This document shows positions 44,637 through 57,100 of a stretch of 64,000 bases of DNA, piece after piece (position 1 is the first letter of the stretch; every line of letters begins with the position of its first letter). The DNA is from Marchantia polymorpha subsp. ruderalis (lineage: Eukaryota; Streptophyta; Marchantiopsida; Marchantiales; Marchantiaceae). The stretch is taken from the NCBI GenBank assembly GCA_037833965.1, contig AP031355.1, forward strand, positions 20,299,501 through 20,363,500, read 5' to 3'. Under the pieces are notes generated by a model. It was not told the origin of the DNA, did not search any database, and saw only the letters and a program-made list of their open reading frames with translations. Made by a program: the position numbers and the translations under genes.

Positions 44637-46610
44637 TTAGCTCGGCATCCGCCTGACTTTTCGTCGCCGCATCCTCCCTCTGCTGCTGCAAGGCTTGGTA
44701 TAGTTTCTGTGTGACCGCCAGGTGTTGTCGGATACGGTGTTCCTATCCAGGGCGGTGTTCCTATCCACATATACTCCGCACCTAGAGGCCCACTTTGCCA
44801 CCTTGCTCCTCGTCCTTCGCCTGATAGTCTCCACATAAGACTGCGGTTTTAAAGCACTTGCGTATTTGGATGTCTTGCGATCCAGATATCGCAGGAGTGG
44901 AACTATCTGTTCGCACAGCACCCCTGTTGGCGTTTTCTGCACCGAATCCGCTTCCTGCTCTTCCGAGCTCGTCTCATCCTCAGTCTCGAGGATTTCAGTC
45001 GCCACCGAATCCCTTGGCGACTCCCTGGAACTGTGGCGCGCAGCAGCTTCCGCTGCGACTGCTGCTCCACTGCCTGCTAAAATATCCAGGGCAGTGGGAG
45101 ATCCCACTGCTTGAGCCCCTGTTCCGGCTCGATCGTCGGTTTCCGAAGGGGTCGACGCCGTAGTGACTCTTGTCACTCTTGCACCGCCCGCTTCTGCTGC
45201 CTGTCCTTCCGGCGCAATCTGCGCGGAAGGTGTCCTCGCTGAAGGTGCGTCCGCCGAAGGCGTCCGCACACTGGTCGTTGGCCCCATCCGTCTCGCAGTC
45301 GGCGAATCCGGCCGACTCTCTGTTGTCCGACTCGCAGTCGGCCGACCAGCAGTTGTCCGACTGGGAGTCGGATACACCCTGCGCGTCTTGACTCCACTTG
45401 GCCTGCTTGCTGGTGGCGTTTTCCCAGAAGTGCCTTCCGCCGAAGACGACCCTCTGAGGGTTGTTGGCTCGTCAGCCAAACTTTCTTCTGCTTCCGGCCT
45501 GCTGTCCGGTTCAACGCGCCGTTCAGTTGGCCTTCCTTCCGCTTGTCGGCCTTCAGTCATCCGACTCGCAGCCGGCCGACTGTCAGTCCGTCCATCTCCT
45601 CCCGAAGGCCGTGGTGCCTTCTGTGTAGAGGTATCTGCCGTCTTCCCTAGAATCTGAGCGATTATCTCCTCCTGTGTGAGATTCCGCCGGGTCGGAGTTC
45701 GCCCGGTCTCCTCAGTACCAGTTGGCATTTTGCGTGCCCTCTGTTTTGGTCGACTGTGAGGCTCGGGGGTGGGCCGACCACGAGTCGGCGCAGCTGGCAC
45801 TTCCGGCTGCCTGTCCTCAGGTCTCTCATCCCACTTCCGCTTTCGCGGAATGCGCTCACTTCGACGTTCTTCTGCTGCTCTTGCTGGAGCCGGAGGCGTA
45901 CTGGCAGGTTCCTCGTCCGGATCCGTGTCTACTTCGGCCTCCCTCGAATATCTACCTGGATAGTTCCGGGTCAGCTGCGGAAACCGTGTTTTCTCAGCAT
46001 TTGTCAAACATACCATCGCCCGATAAAACACGATCAAGTAAGGCGAGAGATGATTGAGGGTTCCTCCTTTCTCTTCTTGCGCATGTTGGCGCGTCACCTT
46101 CCACAGGAGCCGTGCCCAATGCACTGGAGCTCCTGACAACACTAGCTCCACAAATTCTACCTGCCAACCATGCATGTAAGCGGTCTTGGTCGGCTGCAAT
46201 ATCTGCAGCAATGCAGTCGCGACATTTCTCCGCAATCGATCTTTGTAATCCCGTGTCCGGAAACCGTTCTTGGGATGCCTGGCAACTTTGAAGAGCTCAT
46301 TGTAAGAGACTTCTTCCTCCTGGGACACCTTCACGCTATCGGCCTCGAAGAGGAGGTCCCCTTCCTTGCCAGCACACCTGCCCAACACCTGCGCCCAGTT
46401 GCAAATGTCCCATCTCTCTGGGTGTGGGCGGAATCCGCGAGAGGGCTTGTGTCTCTCCTGCAGATACTCGCGCACCATCTCCGGACATGTCCAGTTCCAC
46501 CCCCATAGGAGAAAATCAAGCTTCAGCCTCAGCAGCACATCTTGAAATGCGCGTAGACCGATCTGCGGCACCCTGAGTGGAGACACTCGCAGCTGGGGAA
46601 CCTTCGACAT
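44637..46610 (-). CDS. Longest open coding region of the family (element D, 657 aa from the conserved start)
   Basis: The ATG at 46610 (MSKVPQLRVSPLRVPQIGLR) is conserved in element H; the frame stays open a further 185 codons upstream, but that part is not conserved as protein. Residues ~1-230 form the conserved domain: LDFLLWGWNWTCPEMVREYL, RWDICNWAQVLGRCAG, NGFRTRDYKDRLRRN, LQPTKTAYMHGWQVEFVELV and GTLNHLSPYLIVFYR. Residues ~240-570 are a low-complexity Pro/Ser/Thr/Arg linker with repeated TAGRPTASRTTES-type text. The coiled coil that follows in relatives is in the neighbouring stretch (44122-44691). No catalytic motif is seen. It may be a gag-like or DNA/RNA-binding structural protein; the function is unknown. 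Confidence 0.6.
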   Translation of the reverse strand: MSKVPQLRVSPLRVPQIGLRAFQDVLLRLKLDFLLWGWNWTCPEMVREYLQERHKPSRGFRPHPERWDICNWAQVLGRCAGKEGDLLFEADSVKVSQEEEVSYNELFKVARHPKNGFRTRDYKDRLRRNVATALLQILQPTKTAYMHGWQVEFVELVLSGAPVHWARLLWKVTRQHAQEEKGGTLNHLSPYLIVFYRAMVCLTNAEKTRFPQLTRNYPGRYSREAEVDTDPDEEPASTPPAPARAAEERRSERIPRKRKWDERPEDRQPEVPAAPTRGRPTPEPHSRPKQRARKMPTGTEETGRTPTRRNLTQEEIIAQILGKTADTSTQKAPRPSGGDGRTDSRPAASRMTEGRQAEGRPTERRVEPDSRPEAEESLADEPTTLRGSSSAEGTSGKTPPASRPSGVKTRRVYPTPSRTTAGRPTASRTTESRPDSPTARRMGPTTSVRTPSADAPSARTPSAQIAPEGQAAEAGGARVTRVTTASTPSETDDRAGTGAQAVGSPTALDILAGSGAAVAAEAAARHSSRESPRDSVATEILETEDETSSEEQEADSVQKTPTGVLCEQIVPLLRYLDRKTSKYASALKPQSYVETIRRRTRSKVAKWASRCGVYVDRNTALDRNTVSDNTWRSHRNYTKPCSSRGRMRRRKVRRMPS

Positions 46611-48333
46611 TGCGTTGCCTGCACACACAAACGTTCTCCCTTTCGCTCGCTCTCTCACAATCGCCACTGCGCGTCGGCCGCTCAAGCACTGACTGCTCAC
46701 TCTCTCTGCGCTCAAGCTCAAGATCGCTACTCGCAATTCTCTCCAAGGTCTGCCAAGATCCTTGCGCAACTCGTCTCCGCACTCTCTGCCCTCACTGCAG
46801 GTCGCTCCGCTCTTGCGCGTAATCTTGGAAACTGGAAATCGCAAAATCAAGAATGAGAGGATGAGACTGGAGCGTAGTCTTTTCTTCTCCGATTTCAAGA
46901 ACGTCCAACGTTCGTACTGGTTACAACGTACGCAGCCGGCTATACGGCTTAACGGTTTGCCCTTTGCATGCGCGAATTCACGTCTCCGCACTGCGCGCAT
47001 TCGCATGCGTAAATGTTGAATTCTCCCGCCGCCGCCACCTTCCGGACTCGAGTCCGCTGCAGGGTATACGTCGGCCCTGTTGTCTTTTCCTACCCCGTCC
47101 CTCACCGGAGGCGTGTCGCCGCTGGTGCGTTCATTATCCGTCGGCGCCTTGCTGGAGGCGCACATCTAGTCGGAGCGAATTACGCCGGCGCGCAGTCGTA
47201 CCGCTTATTTTGTCCTTTATGCCTCGTCCATCGCTGCCGGCGCATATCCGCCAGCGCAACTCATGCCAGCGCATCCGGCCGTCAGCGCCACGTCGGAGGC
47301 GTACATCCGACCGGCGCTTTCCTTCCATGAACAGCCGCCAAAGGCGCTTCCGACTCTGAGTTGGTTTCCTCCTATGAGCGCGTGATTCCGCCGAAGGCGC
47401 ATCGCCGAGGGCGTACGGGAATCCTTTCCGACTGTGAACCCTAGCGCGTACGGCGCATGTCCGGCTACGAGTTTTCCGACGCTCATAACTTCTCCATTCC
47501 TGATCCATCTCCGACGCTCTTGGGCTCGTTAGAACGAGCGTCCCGAGCTCTTTCTAATGCGACTTCAACCAACTGGATCTACCGTGTATCCCGATTGTTA
47601 TGAAGGTTTTCCCTTTCCGCGCTAGCGGCGCTTCGCCGAAGGCGCACTCATGGTCGGACGCCTTTAGAGGTCCGGGCCCTTCTCCTGACGTCTTTAGCAA
47701 AACCTCCTCCTGAGGTGTCTGCGCCGGAAGCGTAGCTTCCTTATACGCTGGAGGCGCGTGAGTAGAGACACCTCCGAAAAGGAGCTTTTGCCGAAGGCGC
47801 CGAAGACATTGGCGTTGGTACATCCGACTACGTGAGTCTTCGTGTCCTCGTGACGATCTCATCAATCCACTCTATTTAACGTACCCTTTTCTAACTACAA
47901 ACACTGCTTCGGTACTAGTTTTCTAAAATTGTTTAAATTCTGCAAAAAAAACAAAAAGTGTGTTACCACAAGGTGCCTTTGGGGTAACCCCTGTAGTATT
48001 TTTGGGAATGACAAGTGCCTGAGAATTCAAACTCTTCAATAGACTGTTATTGTGTTACTGGAATGTTTCTCAGTGAGTCCTTCTGTGCGGACCTGTGTTC
48101 TCTGCGCGTTTAGTGAGTTTAGAGTGTTGTTCACCGCGTATGAGTGACTTCGATCCGAAGTAGGCAGTCCAAACCGGGTTTCCTACGCTAGCAGCAAGCT
48201 AGTGGAAGCGTTGTAAAAGCCGGAGTTGGAAGTCACTACCCGCAGCTTCGCTGAGTGTACTCTTGAGAGACTTTCCCCCTTAAATCTTGAGTAGAGGTCC
48301 TAACGGATCTCTGGGTTGTGTTTCTGTAGTTTC

Positions 48334-48368
<35 letters not shown>

Positions 48369-48567
48369 GCTGCACTGTGCGACCTCCGAGTGCGCTCCGA
48401 GTGGACACTTGCAGTATTTCTGGGAGTGACAGTCGCCTGAGAATTCAAACTCCTCAATAGTCTGTTAAACGTGACACTTTGTACCCTGTGTGTTCCTCTG
48501 TCCCTATGGGTTCGACCTTTCTACCACTATATTGCAGTTTTAGCCTTTAGTGGGTTATTACAGAGAC

Positions 48568-49045
48568 CAATCTACCTGCTAGTCATCTGCAATATGAAGG
48601 TACATGCCCATTGTCTTCAATGCTACCATAAATCCAAAGTATCCATAAGTATTAGTTACGAAATAGTTCTTACTTCTCTAAATACACTCTAGCTCAAAGA
48701 TGAGGTTTATTATGGAGTCCAAGATTTCAGGTACCTCCCGACAAATAGCGCCAGGTAACTGTGGATCTCTATCATATAATTCTTGCATGCCATGCTCTAG
48801 ATGATTGCTTCATCCCATACAAAGATGTTCTAAGCTTACTACATAATCAGAATGACTCACATCTTTATATTCCTTTGGCTGCTCCATATACACCTCTTTT
48901 TTGCAAGTCACCCGGTAAGAATGCAATTTTCAGATCCATCTGATGCAACAATCAACCTTTTGACGCAGCCATTGCAATAATAACACAAGTTGCAGCCATC
49001 TTAGCTACACGGTTTTCTTTGTCTAACCCTAAAAAATTAACCGGA
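48568..49045 (-). mobile_element. Ty1/Copia reverse transcriptase fossil
   Basis: The minus strand carries the RT landmarks VAKMAA, LLHQMDLKIAFLPGDLQ, SLYGMKQSSRAWHARI and, nearer 48600, a YLHIADD-like active-site region. This is the Copia order and spacing. It is clearly decayed, with several breaks. The rest of the element is not visible, and element C abuts its 3' side. Confidence 0.75.
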
Positions 49046-49950
49046 ACTCAGACCGCGCCATATGTGGTAGGCATCGCCATGTCTGTTTACTTTATTTCAG
49101 GGAATTTATTTTATTTGAACTGACTGATGAATAAGGTATAACAGAAGATATTTTTTCTATTCAAGCTTTCTTTATTTAATTATTGCTTGAGCATGATAAA
49201 TTATCCAAATCTTTGAAATCCTCCGCAGGGCTAGTTACTTTCACAATTTCATATTATCTTTTTTTTTTCCTTAGAAGAATCTTCAGTCATAATTTACCTT
49301 GTTGAAAGGAAATAAAATATTTACACTAAGATTAACAAATAAAAATAAATGAAAGGAAAGGAAAAAATTATGAAAGATGATGAAAAATCTGTAAAAAATA
49401 ATTTAACGTAGTTTTTAGAGCTGAAATGTAATCAAATACAGGATGTATTAAAGTATTCAATGTCTACATTGAAAGTGAAGTATGAACTTGATTCCGTGTA
49501 TGTCTAATTCATCTTCATGAAAAAATTTGTGATTTTATTATGCCAAAATAGATTTCATTCACATTGAATAATTTTATTATTAAAACTTTTAAGTTGATCT
49601 AATTTTTTTTTCTACAAAAAAAAAACAGCAATATAATTTACATATATTGAGAACCAAAATCAACCTACATTAATGCTGAAAAATATAAAAAATATACAAA
49701 TATACAGATTTTTTGATAATGTCCTTGAGGAATTAACAGAAATAGAATTTCAGTTTATCACAAAGAAGTTTATTTTTTCAATTAGATATGATCAAAACTT
49801 GCATTCAAATAAATTACTTTCATCTAAAATTGGTCAGGTACAATATGTGTTCAAAAATTTTAATGAACTCATTCTTGCTGATTTTATTTCTTACATCCTT
49901 TAAATTTTTTAAATTGTGATTTCAATCACTTATCAATTCAAATCAATGTA
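49046..49950. other. Very AT-rich intergenic stretch
   Basis: No gene or repeat recognised. A 76-codon plus frame at 49673-49903 is AT-driven and has no resemblance I know. Confidence 0.5.
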
Positions 49951-51858
49951 TGTAATAACCCACCAAAGGCTAAAACTGCAGTATAGCAGCAAAAAGGTCG
50001 AACCCACAAGGACAGAGGCAACACACAGAGTACAAAGTGTCACATTTAACAGACTATTGAAGAGTTTGAATTCTCAGGCGATTGTCACTCCCAAAAATAC
50101 TGCAAGTGCTCAACTCGGAGGTCACTCGGAGGACGCACAGTGCAGCGTAGTTCACTCACACCTGAAACTGGAAAAACACAACTTCAGAGGTCGGTGAGGA
50201 CCTCTACTTAAGATTTCAGGGAGAAAGTCTCTCACGAGTACATTCAGCGGATCTGCAGGTAGTGACTCCCAACTCCGGCTTTTACAACCCTTCCACTAGT
50301 TTCTGCTAGCGCAGGGCACCCGGGTTGGAATTCCTACTTCGGATGCGGTTCTTCGTCAAACCGAAGTCACTCACACGCGGTGAACAACACACTCAACTCA
50401 CATAACGCGCAGAGAATACAAGTCTGAACTTAGAGACTCAACTGAGAAAAGATCCAGTGGCACACCATAACAGTCTATTGAAGAGTTTGAATTCTTAGGC
50501 ACTAGTCATTCCCAGAAATACTACAGAGGTTTGCCCCGAGGGCGCCTTCTGCAGCGTAACCTGAATTACAACCAAGGCTTACTCGAAGTAACAAAACTTC
50601 ACTTTGGCATTCAGGGGAAACATCCCGAAGGAGTACAATCAGGAACAATCACCCGAAGGTGTAGGGACGAGGTGTTCAAGTCTCTAACCAGTTACAAGCT
50701 CTAAGCATTCAGCAATCACCCGCAGGTGTAGATCCAAATTGCTCAAGTATCTAACCAATACACTAGCTCTGAACATTCGGCCGAAGGCCTTCAGCTACAA
50801 AATGCGGTATCTTCGTCAAGCTATAGCTCCTCTTGCGCAGTGTGTAATAACCCACTAAAGGCTAAAACTGCAATATAGTGGTAGAAAGATCGAACCCACA
50901 GGGACAGAGGAACACACAGGGTACAAAGTGTCACGTTTAACAGATTATTGAGGAGTTTGAATTCTCAGGCGACTGTCACTCCCAGAAATACTGCAAGTGT
51001 CCACTCGGAGCTCACTCGGAGGTCGCACAGTGCAGCATAACACACACACACACACACACACCTGAAACTACAGAAACACAACCCAGAGATCGGTTAGGAC
51101 CTCTACTCAAGATTTCAGAGGGGGAAAAGTCTCTCGCGAGTACACTCAGCGAAGCTGCGGGTAGTGACTCCCAACTCCGGCTTTTACAACCCTTCCACTA
51201 GTTGTCTGCTAGCGTAGAGAACCCGGTTTGGACTTCCTACTTCGGATCGAAGTCACTCGTACGCGGTGAACAACACTCTCAACTCACAAAACGCGCGGAG
51301 AACACAGGTCCGCACGGAAGAACTCACTGAGAAACATTCCAGTAACACACCATAACAGTCTATTGAAGAGTTTGAATTCTCAGACACTTGTCATTCCCAG
51401 AAATACTATAGGGGTTACCTTGAAGGCACCTGCTGCAGCGTAACCTGAATTTACAACCAAGGCTTACACGAAGTAACAAAACTTCACTTTGGCATTTAGG
51501 GGAAAAATCCCGAAGGAGTACAATCAGGAACAAACACTCGAAGGTGTAGGGGCAAAACTATTCAAGTATCTAACTAGTCACTGGCTCTGAGCATCGGCAA
51601 TCACCCGCAGGTGTAGATCCGAACTACTCAAGTCTCTAACCAATGTACTAGCTCTGAACATTCGGCCGAAGGCCTTCAGCTACGCAATGCGGACCGCCAA
51701 GGTGTAGCTTCTCTTGCGTGGTGACAGAACTAAGGACACAAACACGCAGAGAAAATGAGTTCCTGATCTGCACTTCCGAAACTGGAAAAATCCCAAGGCA
51801 AGACGCCTTGAACTACTTTATACCTTCTAAGTCCTAACTAGCACTACACTGCACTACG

Positions 51859-53620
51859 CTACACGCCTGCACGGAACCACGCTACACTACACTCCGCGGA
51901 ACCTGTGCTTCGCCTCCTGCGCGACGGACTGCCGCGCACTAACTCCCTACCCTGCCAGTCTTCCGCTTGACTGCGCAGTCCCAATCGCTGCAACACCGCG
52001 GAAACCTCCGTCTCAAGGGTGGACATGGTATCCCGCGCCTTCGATAGAAAAGAATCCAGCTTCTTCGCTACCCGCCGCCGACTCTGACTGTCACCCGTCA
52101 ACAACCCAGCTGCACGAAGCTCTAACTCACGCAGTGTGAGTTTCTCCTGCGCTGCCACTTCCCAGTGGGCGTAGCCCTTGAGATAGTAAGCGACTCGCCT
52201 CGCCATCTCTTCCTTCGTGCGATCTGCCTCTCGCCTGCGATCGTCTTCAATTACTACCAACTGCGATTCGGCCTCCGCACGATGGGCTCTCAATTCTCCG
52301 CACTCCGACTGCTTCCTGCGGATTAAATCCTCATCCGCCTGTCGTGCGAGCTGACACTCTTCCAACAACCGCGTCTGTCGCACAAGCTCCTCTGACAGAA
52401 CCTGATTCTGAGTCTTCTCAGAAATCAGTGCTTCCGTGGTCTTTACCAGATCCTTGGTGAGCTCTTCCAGTCTCTCCTTCTTCACCTTGTCGTAGTGGGT
52501 GTGCGTCTTCCTAACGAGATTGTACTGTCCCCACAAGCAGTCATACTGCTCCCGCAGCTCCTTAAGTTCCCGGTCCACCCGAGCTAGCAGCTTGCAGGTG
52601 TGGACTTTAGTGCGAGTTCGCCTGCGCACTAACTCGACGTAGGATCCAGGCAGGCGAGGATCCGCGTATTTATCGATTTTGCGATCCAAGTACCTCAGCA
52701 GAGGTACTACCTGCTCTCAGAGCGCCGCCGCCGGCGCACCAACGATTTCTTCCTCCTCCTCCTCGGTGTCTCCCGATCCCGACACTGATTCTATGTATCC
52801 TCCTTCGTCATCATCCGAAGGAAGGATTTCGGTCGCCATTGATTGCGTTGGCGACTTGCCCGAGTGGGGCTGCGCGTTCTGCCGCCGATGGCGCTCATGC
52901 AGCTTCGCTGCTCTCTGCTAAAATGTCCAAGGCGGTGGGTGAATGCGGCCGTGCCACATCCTTATCATCCGCCTGTCGTGCGTCGATCGTCACTTCTTCG
53001 CCGCCGGCGTCCGCCGCCAAAGGTGATCGCGCGGAATGTGACAGCGCGGGATGCAATTGTGCATCGCGCACGCGAATTTCATCCCGCGGACAGACAATCC
53101 GCTCCTCCGTTAGGTCCCGCTCCCTCAATCGGTCCTGCTCGAGGGATGCGTCCGGCCTACGCGTAGGCGCAACTCCCGGCGCATTATCCGCCGCAGGCGC
53201 AGCGCCGAAGGCGTCTACCGCCAAAGGTGATAGAGCCGAAGGCCGCCCGCCCGATGTACCTTGGCCCGAAGGCCCTTCCACCGAAGGCGCATCTTCCGGC
53301 GGATTCCCCGCCGAAGGTGCGGCCTCCGCACGCTCCCTGCTTATAACTCGGTGGCCCGAAGGCCCTGGCGCCGAAGGCGCAAATCCCGGCGTGTTGTACG
53401 CCGGAGGGCCTTGCCCCGAAGGCCCTTGACCTGAAGGCGGATCTTCCACCGACTCCTTCCCCTTCCTACGTTGTACCGGGGGTGAATCCTGCTTACTCGT
53501 AGGCGGCCGCCTATGCGTAGGCGAACTTTCTCTGCCTACGCGTAGGCAGAGGTCCAGGTCTGCAAGAGGTCGTCTGTCCACAGGGAGTCGCTTGTGCGTA
53601 GGCGGCACACTCGTCCGCAT
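51859..53620 (-). pseudogene. Coding region of element G, first pass (linker and coiled coil only)
   Basis: It has the C-terminal coiled coil (LWGQYNL, LSEELVRQTRLLEECQLAR, LKGYAHWEVAAQEKLTLRE) and part of the linker, rich in GPSGQGPSG-type text. The conserved N-terminal domain is absent because the element changes at ~53672. It is broken with about one further interruption. Confidence 0.6.
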
Positions 53621-54163
53621 CGCACGTGGTAACTCCTGACCCGAAGGCCGTCTCTCTCGCGACTCCGGCGGATAACCCTAAACTCACTGAGAAACATTCC
53701 AGTAACACACCACAACAGTCTATTGAAGAGTTTGAATTCTCAGGCACTTGTCATTCCCAGAAATACTACAGGGGTTGCCCTGAAGGCACCTGCTGCAGCG
53801 TAACCTGAATTTACAACCAAGTCTTACACGAAGTAGCAAAACTTCACTTTGGCATTCAGGGGAAAAATCCCGAAGGAGTACAATCAAGAACAAACACTCG
53901 AAGGTGTAGGGGCAAAACTATTCAAGTATCTAACTAGTCACTGGCTCTAAGCATCGGCAATCACCCGCAAGTGTAGATCCGAACTACTCAAGTCTCTAAC
54001 CAATGTACTAGCTCTGAACATTCGGCCGAAGGCCTTCAGCTGCACAATGCGGAACGCTAAGGTGTAGCTCCTCGTGCGTGGTGACAGAACTAAGGACACA
54101 AACACGCAGAGAAAATGAGTTCCTCATCTGCACTTCCGAAATTGGGAAAGAACCCAAGGCAAG

Positions 54164-57100
54164 TGTAATAACCCACCAAAGGCTAAAACTGCAGTATGGT
54201 GGTAAAAAGATCGAACCCACAGGGACAGAGGCAACACACAGAGTAAAAGTGTCACGTTTAACAGACTTTTGTAGAGTTTGAATTCTCAGGCGACTGTCAC
54301 TCCCATAAATACTGCAGTGCTCGACTCGGAGGCTCGACTCGGAGGAGGATCTCGACTCGGAGGATGCTCGTAGGATACACAGTACAGCGTAGTCACTCAA
54401 CACACACACACACACACACCTGAAACTGGCAAAAGCACAACTCGGAGGTCGGTCAGGACCTCCGCTTCGGATTTCAGGAGGAAAGTGTCTCAGAAGTTCA
54501 CTCAGAGGTTCTGCAGGTAGTGACTCCCACTCCGGCTTTTACTGCCCTTCCGCCAGGAACTAGCGTAGGGTACCCGGACTGGACTTCCCACTTCGGAACG
54601 AAGCCTCTTCATACGCCGTGGACGTCACCCTCGACTCACACCAAACGCAGGGAGTGCAGGCCCGACTGAGAACTTAACTGAGACACAATCCAGTAACACA
54701 CACACACAACCTGAATTGCAAACCAAGGCTTACACGAAGTAATAAAACTTCACTTTGGCATTCAGGGGAAACTTCCCGTAGGAGTACAATCAGGATATGT
54801 CACTCGAAGGAGTAAGGGGGAACTGTTCAAGTCTCTAACTCGCAACCGGCTCTTAGCATCAGAAATCACCCGCAGGTGCAGATCCGCACTACTCAAGTCT
54901 CTAACCGGATGCTAGCTCTGAACATTCAGCCGAAGGCCTTCAACTACAACATACGGTAACTTCGCTATGCTGCAGCTTCTCTACGTGGTGCCAGGACCAA
55001 ATGCACAAACACGCCAAGAAAGTGAGTTCCTGATCTGCACTTCCGAAACTGGAAGAGTCCCAAGGCAAAACGCCTTGATCTACTTTATACCCTCAAAGGT
55101 CCTAACTAACACTACGCTATCCTATCTACTACTCGCAACACTTGCACGAAACCAAACTACACTACTGCACTCTGCAGATCCGATGCTGCGCCTCCTGCGC
55201 GCCGGACTGCCTCGCTCTCTATCTCTACCCTGCCAATCTTCCGACCGGCTGCGCAACCCCAGGCGTCGGAGGGCTGCAGTCACTTCCGACTCTAAGTGCG
55301 CCATAGTGTCGCGCGCACCCGACAAGAAGGATTCTAATTTCCTCGCTACTCGCCGCCGACTCCGACTGTCACCCTCCGTCAATGCCGCCGCCCGAAGCTC
55401 GAACTCCCTGAGTGTGATCCTCTCTTGAGCTGCCACCTCCCAATGGGCGTATCCTTTTAGACAGTGAGTCACCCGCGTCGCCAACTCTTCTCGCGCCCGG
55501 CAGCTGCCTTCCACCTCTGCTAGCTGCATTTCCGCTTCCGCACGCTGCGCCCGCAAATCCGAGCACTCGGATTGCAAGTTGCGCAACAACTCCTCATCCT
55601 CCTTGCGTATTCTTTGACTTTCTTCTAAGGCGCGCGTCTGGCGCGCAAGCTCTGCTGCTAGGATGCGGTTTTGTCTCCGCTCTTCCTGCAATTCCGACTC
55701 GATCTTTGCCCGCATTAGCTCGGCATCCGCCTGGCTTTTCGTCGCCGCATCCTCCCTCTGCTGCTGCAAGGTTTGGTATAGCTTCTGTGTGACCGCCAGG
55801 TGTTGTCAGAGGGTAGTGTTCCTATCCTGCAATACTTGGCACCTAGAGGCCCAAGTGGCCACCTTGCTCCTCGTCCTGCGCTTGACAGTCTCCACATAAG
55901 ACTGCGGTTTTCCGGTACCCGAGTACTTGGATGTCTTGCGATCCAGATATCGCAGGAGTGGGAGTATCTGCTCGCACAACACCCCTCTTGGCGTTTTCTG
56001 CACAGAATCCGCTTCCTGCTCTTCCGAGCTCGTCTCATCCTCCGTCTCGAGGATTTCAGTCGCCACCGAATCCCTTGGCGACTCCCTGGAACTGTGGCGC
56101 GCAGCAGCTTCCGCTGCGACTGCCGCTCCACTACCTGCTAAAATATCCAAGGCAGTGGGGGATCCCACTGCTTGAGCCCCTGTTCCGGCTCGATCTTCGG
56201 TTTCCGAAGGGGTCGACGCCGCAGTGACTTTTGTCACCTTTGCACCGCCCGCTTCTGCTGCCTGCCCTTCCGCCGCGATCTGCGCGGAAGGTGTCTTTGC
56301 TGAAGGTGCGTCCGCCAAAGGCGTCCGCACACTGGTCGCCGGCCCTGTCCGTCTCGCAGTCGGCGAATCCGGCCGACTCTCTGTTGACCGACTCGCAGTC
56401 GGTCGACTAGCAGTTGTCCGACTGGCAGTCGGATACACCCTGCGCGTCTTTACTCCACTTGGCCTGCTTGCTGGCGGCGTTTTCCCAGAAGTGCCTTCCG
56501 CCGAAGACGACCCTCTGAGGGTTGTTGGCTCGTCAGCCAAACTCCCGTCTGCTTCTGGCCTGCTGTCCGGTTCAACGCGCCGCTCAGTCGGCCTTCCTTC
56601 CGTTTGTCGACCTTCAGTCGCCCGACTCGTAGTCGGCCGACTGTCAGTCTGTCCATCTTCTTCCGAAGGCATTGGTGCCTTCTGCGCAGAGGTATTTGTC
56701 GACTTCCCCAGAATCTGCGCGATTATCTCCTCCTGCGTGGGATTCCGCCGGACCGGAGTACGCCCGGTCTCCTCAGTACTAGTTGGTATTTTGCGTGCCC
56801 TCTGTTTTGGTCAACTGTGAGGCCCGTTGGTTGGCCGACTACGAGTCGGCGCAGCTGGCACTTCCGGCTGCCTGTCCTCAGGTCTCTCATCCCACTTCCG
56901 CTTTCGCGGAATGCGCTCACTTCGACGTTCTTCTGCTGCTCTTGCTGGGGGCGGAGCCGGAGGCAGGTTCCTCGTCCGGATCCGTGTCTACTTCGGCCTC
57001 CCGTGAGTATCTACCTGGATAGCTCCGTGTCAGCAGCGGAAACCGTGTCCGCTCTGAATTTGTCAAACATCCCATCGCCCGATAAAACACAATCAGGTAA

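Larger units (their letters stand above)
38130..47970 (-). mobile_element. Element D: coding-type LTR-like fossil (~4.9 kb of its own), inserted in C, host of E
   Basis: Ends are TGTAATAACCCACC and GTGTTACCACA, flanked by AGGTG at 38125-38129 and 47971-47975. Its own sequence is 38130-39253 plus 44202-47970. Sense runs right to left: ~1.3 kb 5' part with one structured module (about 47480-47605), a coding region, TATA box (about 39053) and ~0.9 kb tail. Element E sits near the 3' end of the coding region. No reverse transcriptase, integrase, primer site or paired terminal repeat was found. It is broken by the E insertion and about one other interruption. Confidence 0.85.
36618..48562 (+). mobile_element. 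Element C: LTR-like fossil (~2.1 kb of its own), host of D
   Basis: Its own sequence is 36618-38129 plus 47976-48562; element D is inserted between. GAGAC flanks it at 36613-36617 and 48563-48567. It carries two structured modules (about 36838-36965 and 37142-37270), a telomere-like run near 37606, a TATA box before the CCAGGC...GCCTGG hairpin (37745-37761), and a long (TG)n at about 48337-48364 in its tail. It is non-coding. It is the oldest of the three nested insertions. Confidence 0.85.

Noticed and set aside
36618-48562. A single 12 kb LTR retrotransposon with C's halves as LTRs
   Set aside because: The two parts of C are consecutive, not repeated, and the internal units D and E each have their own target duplications.
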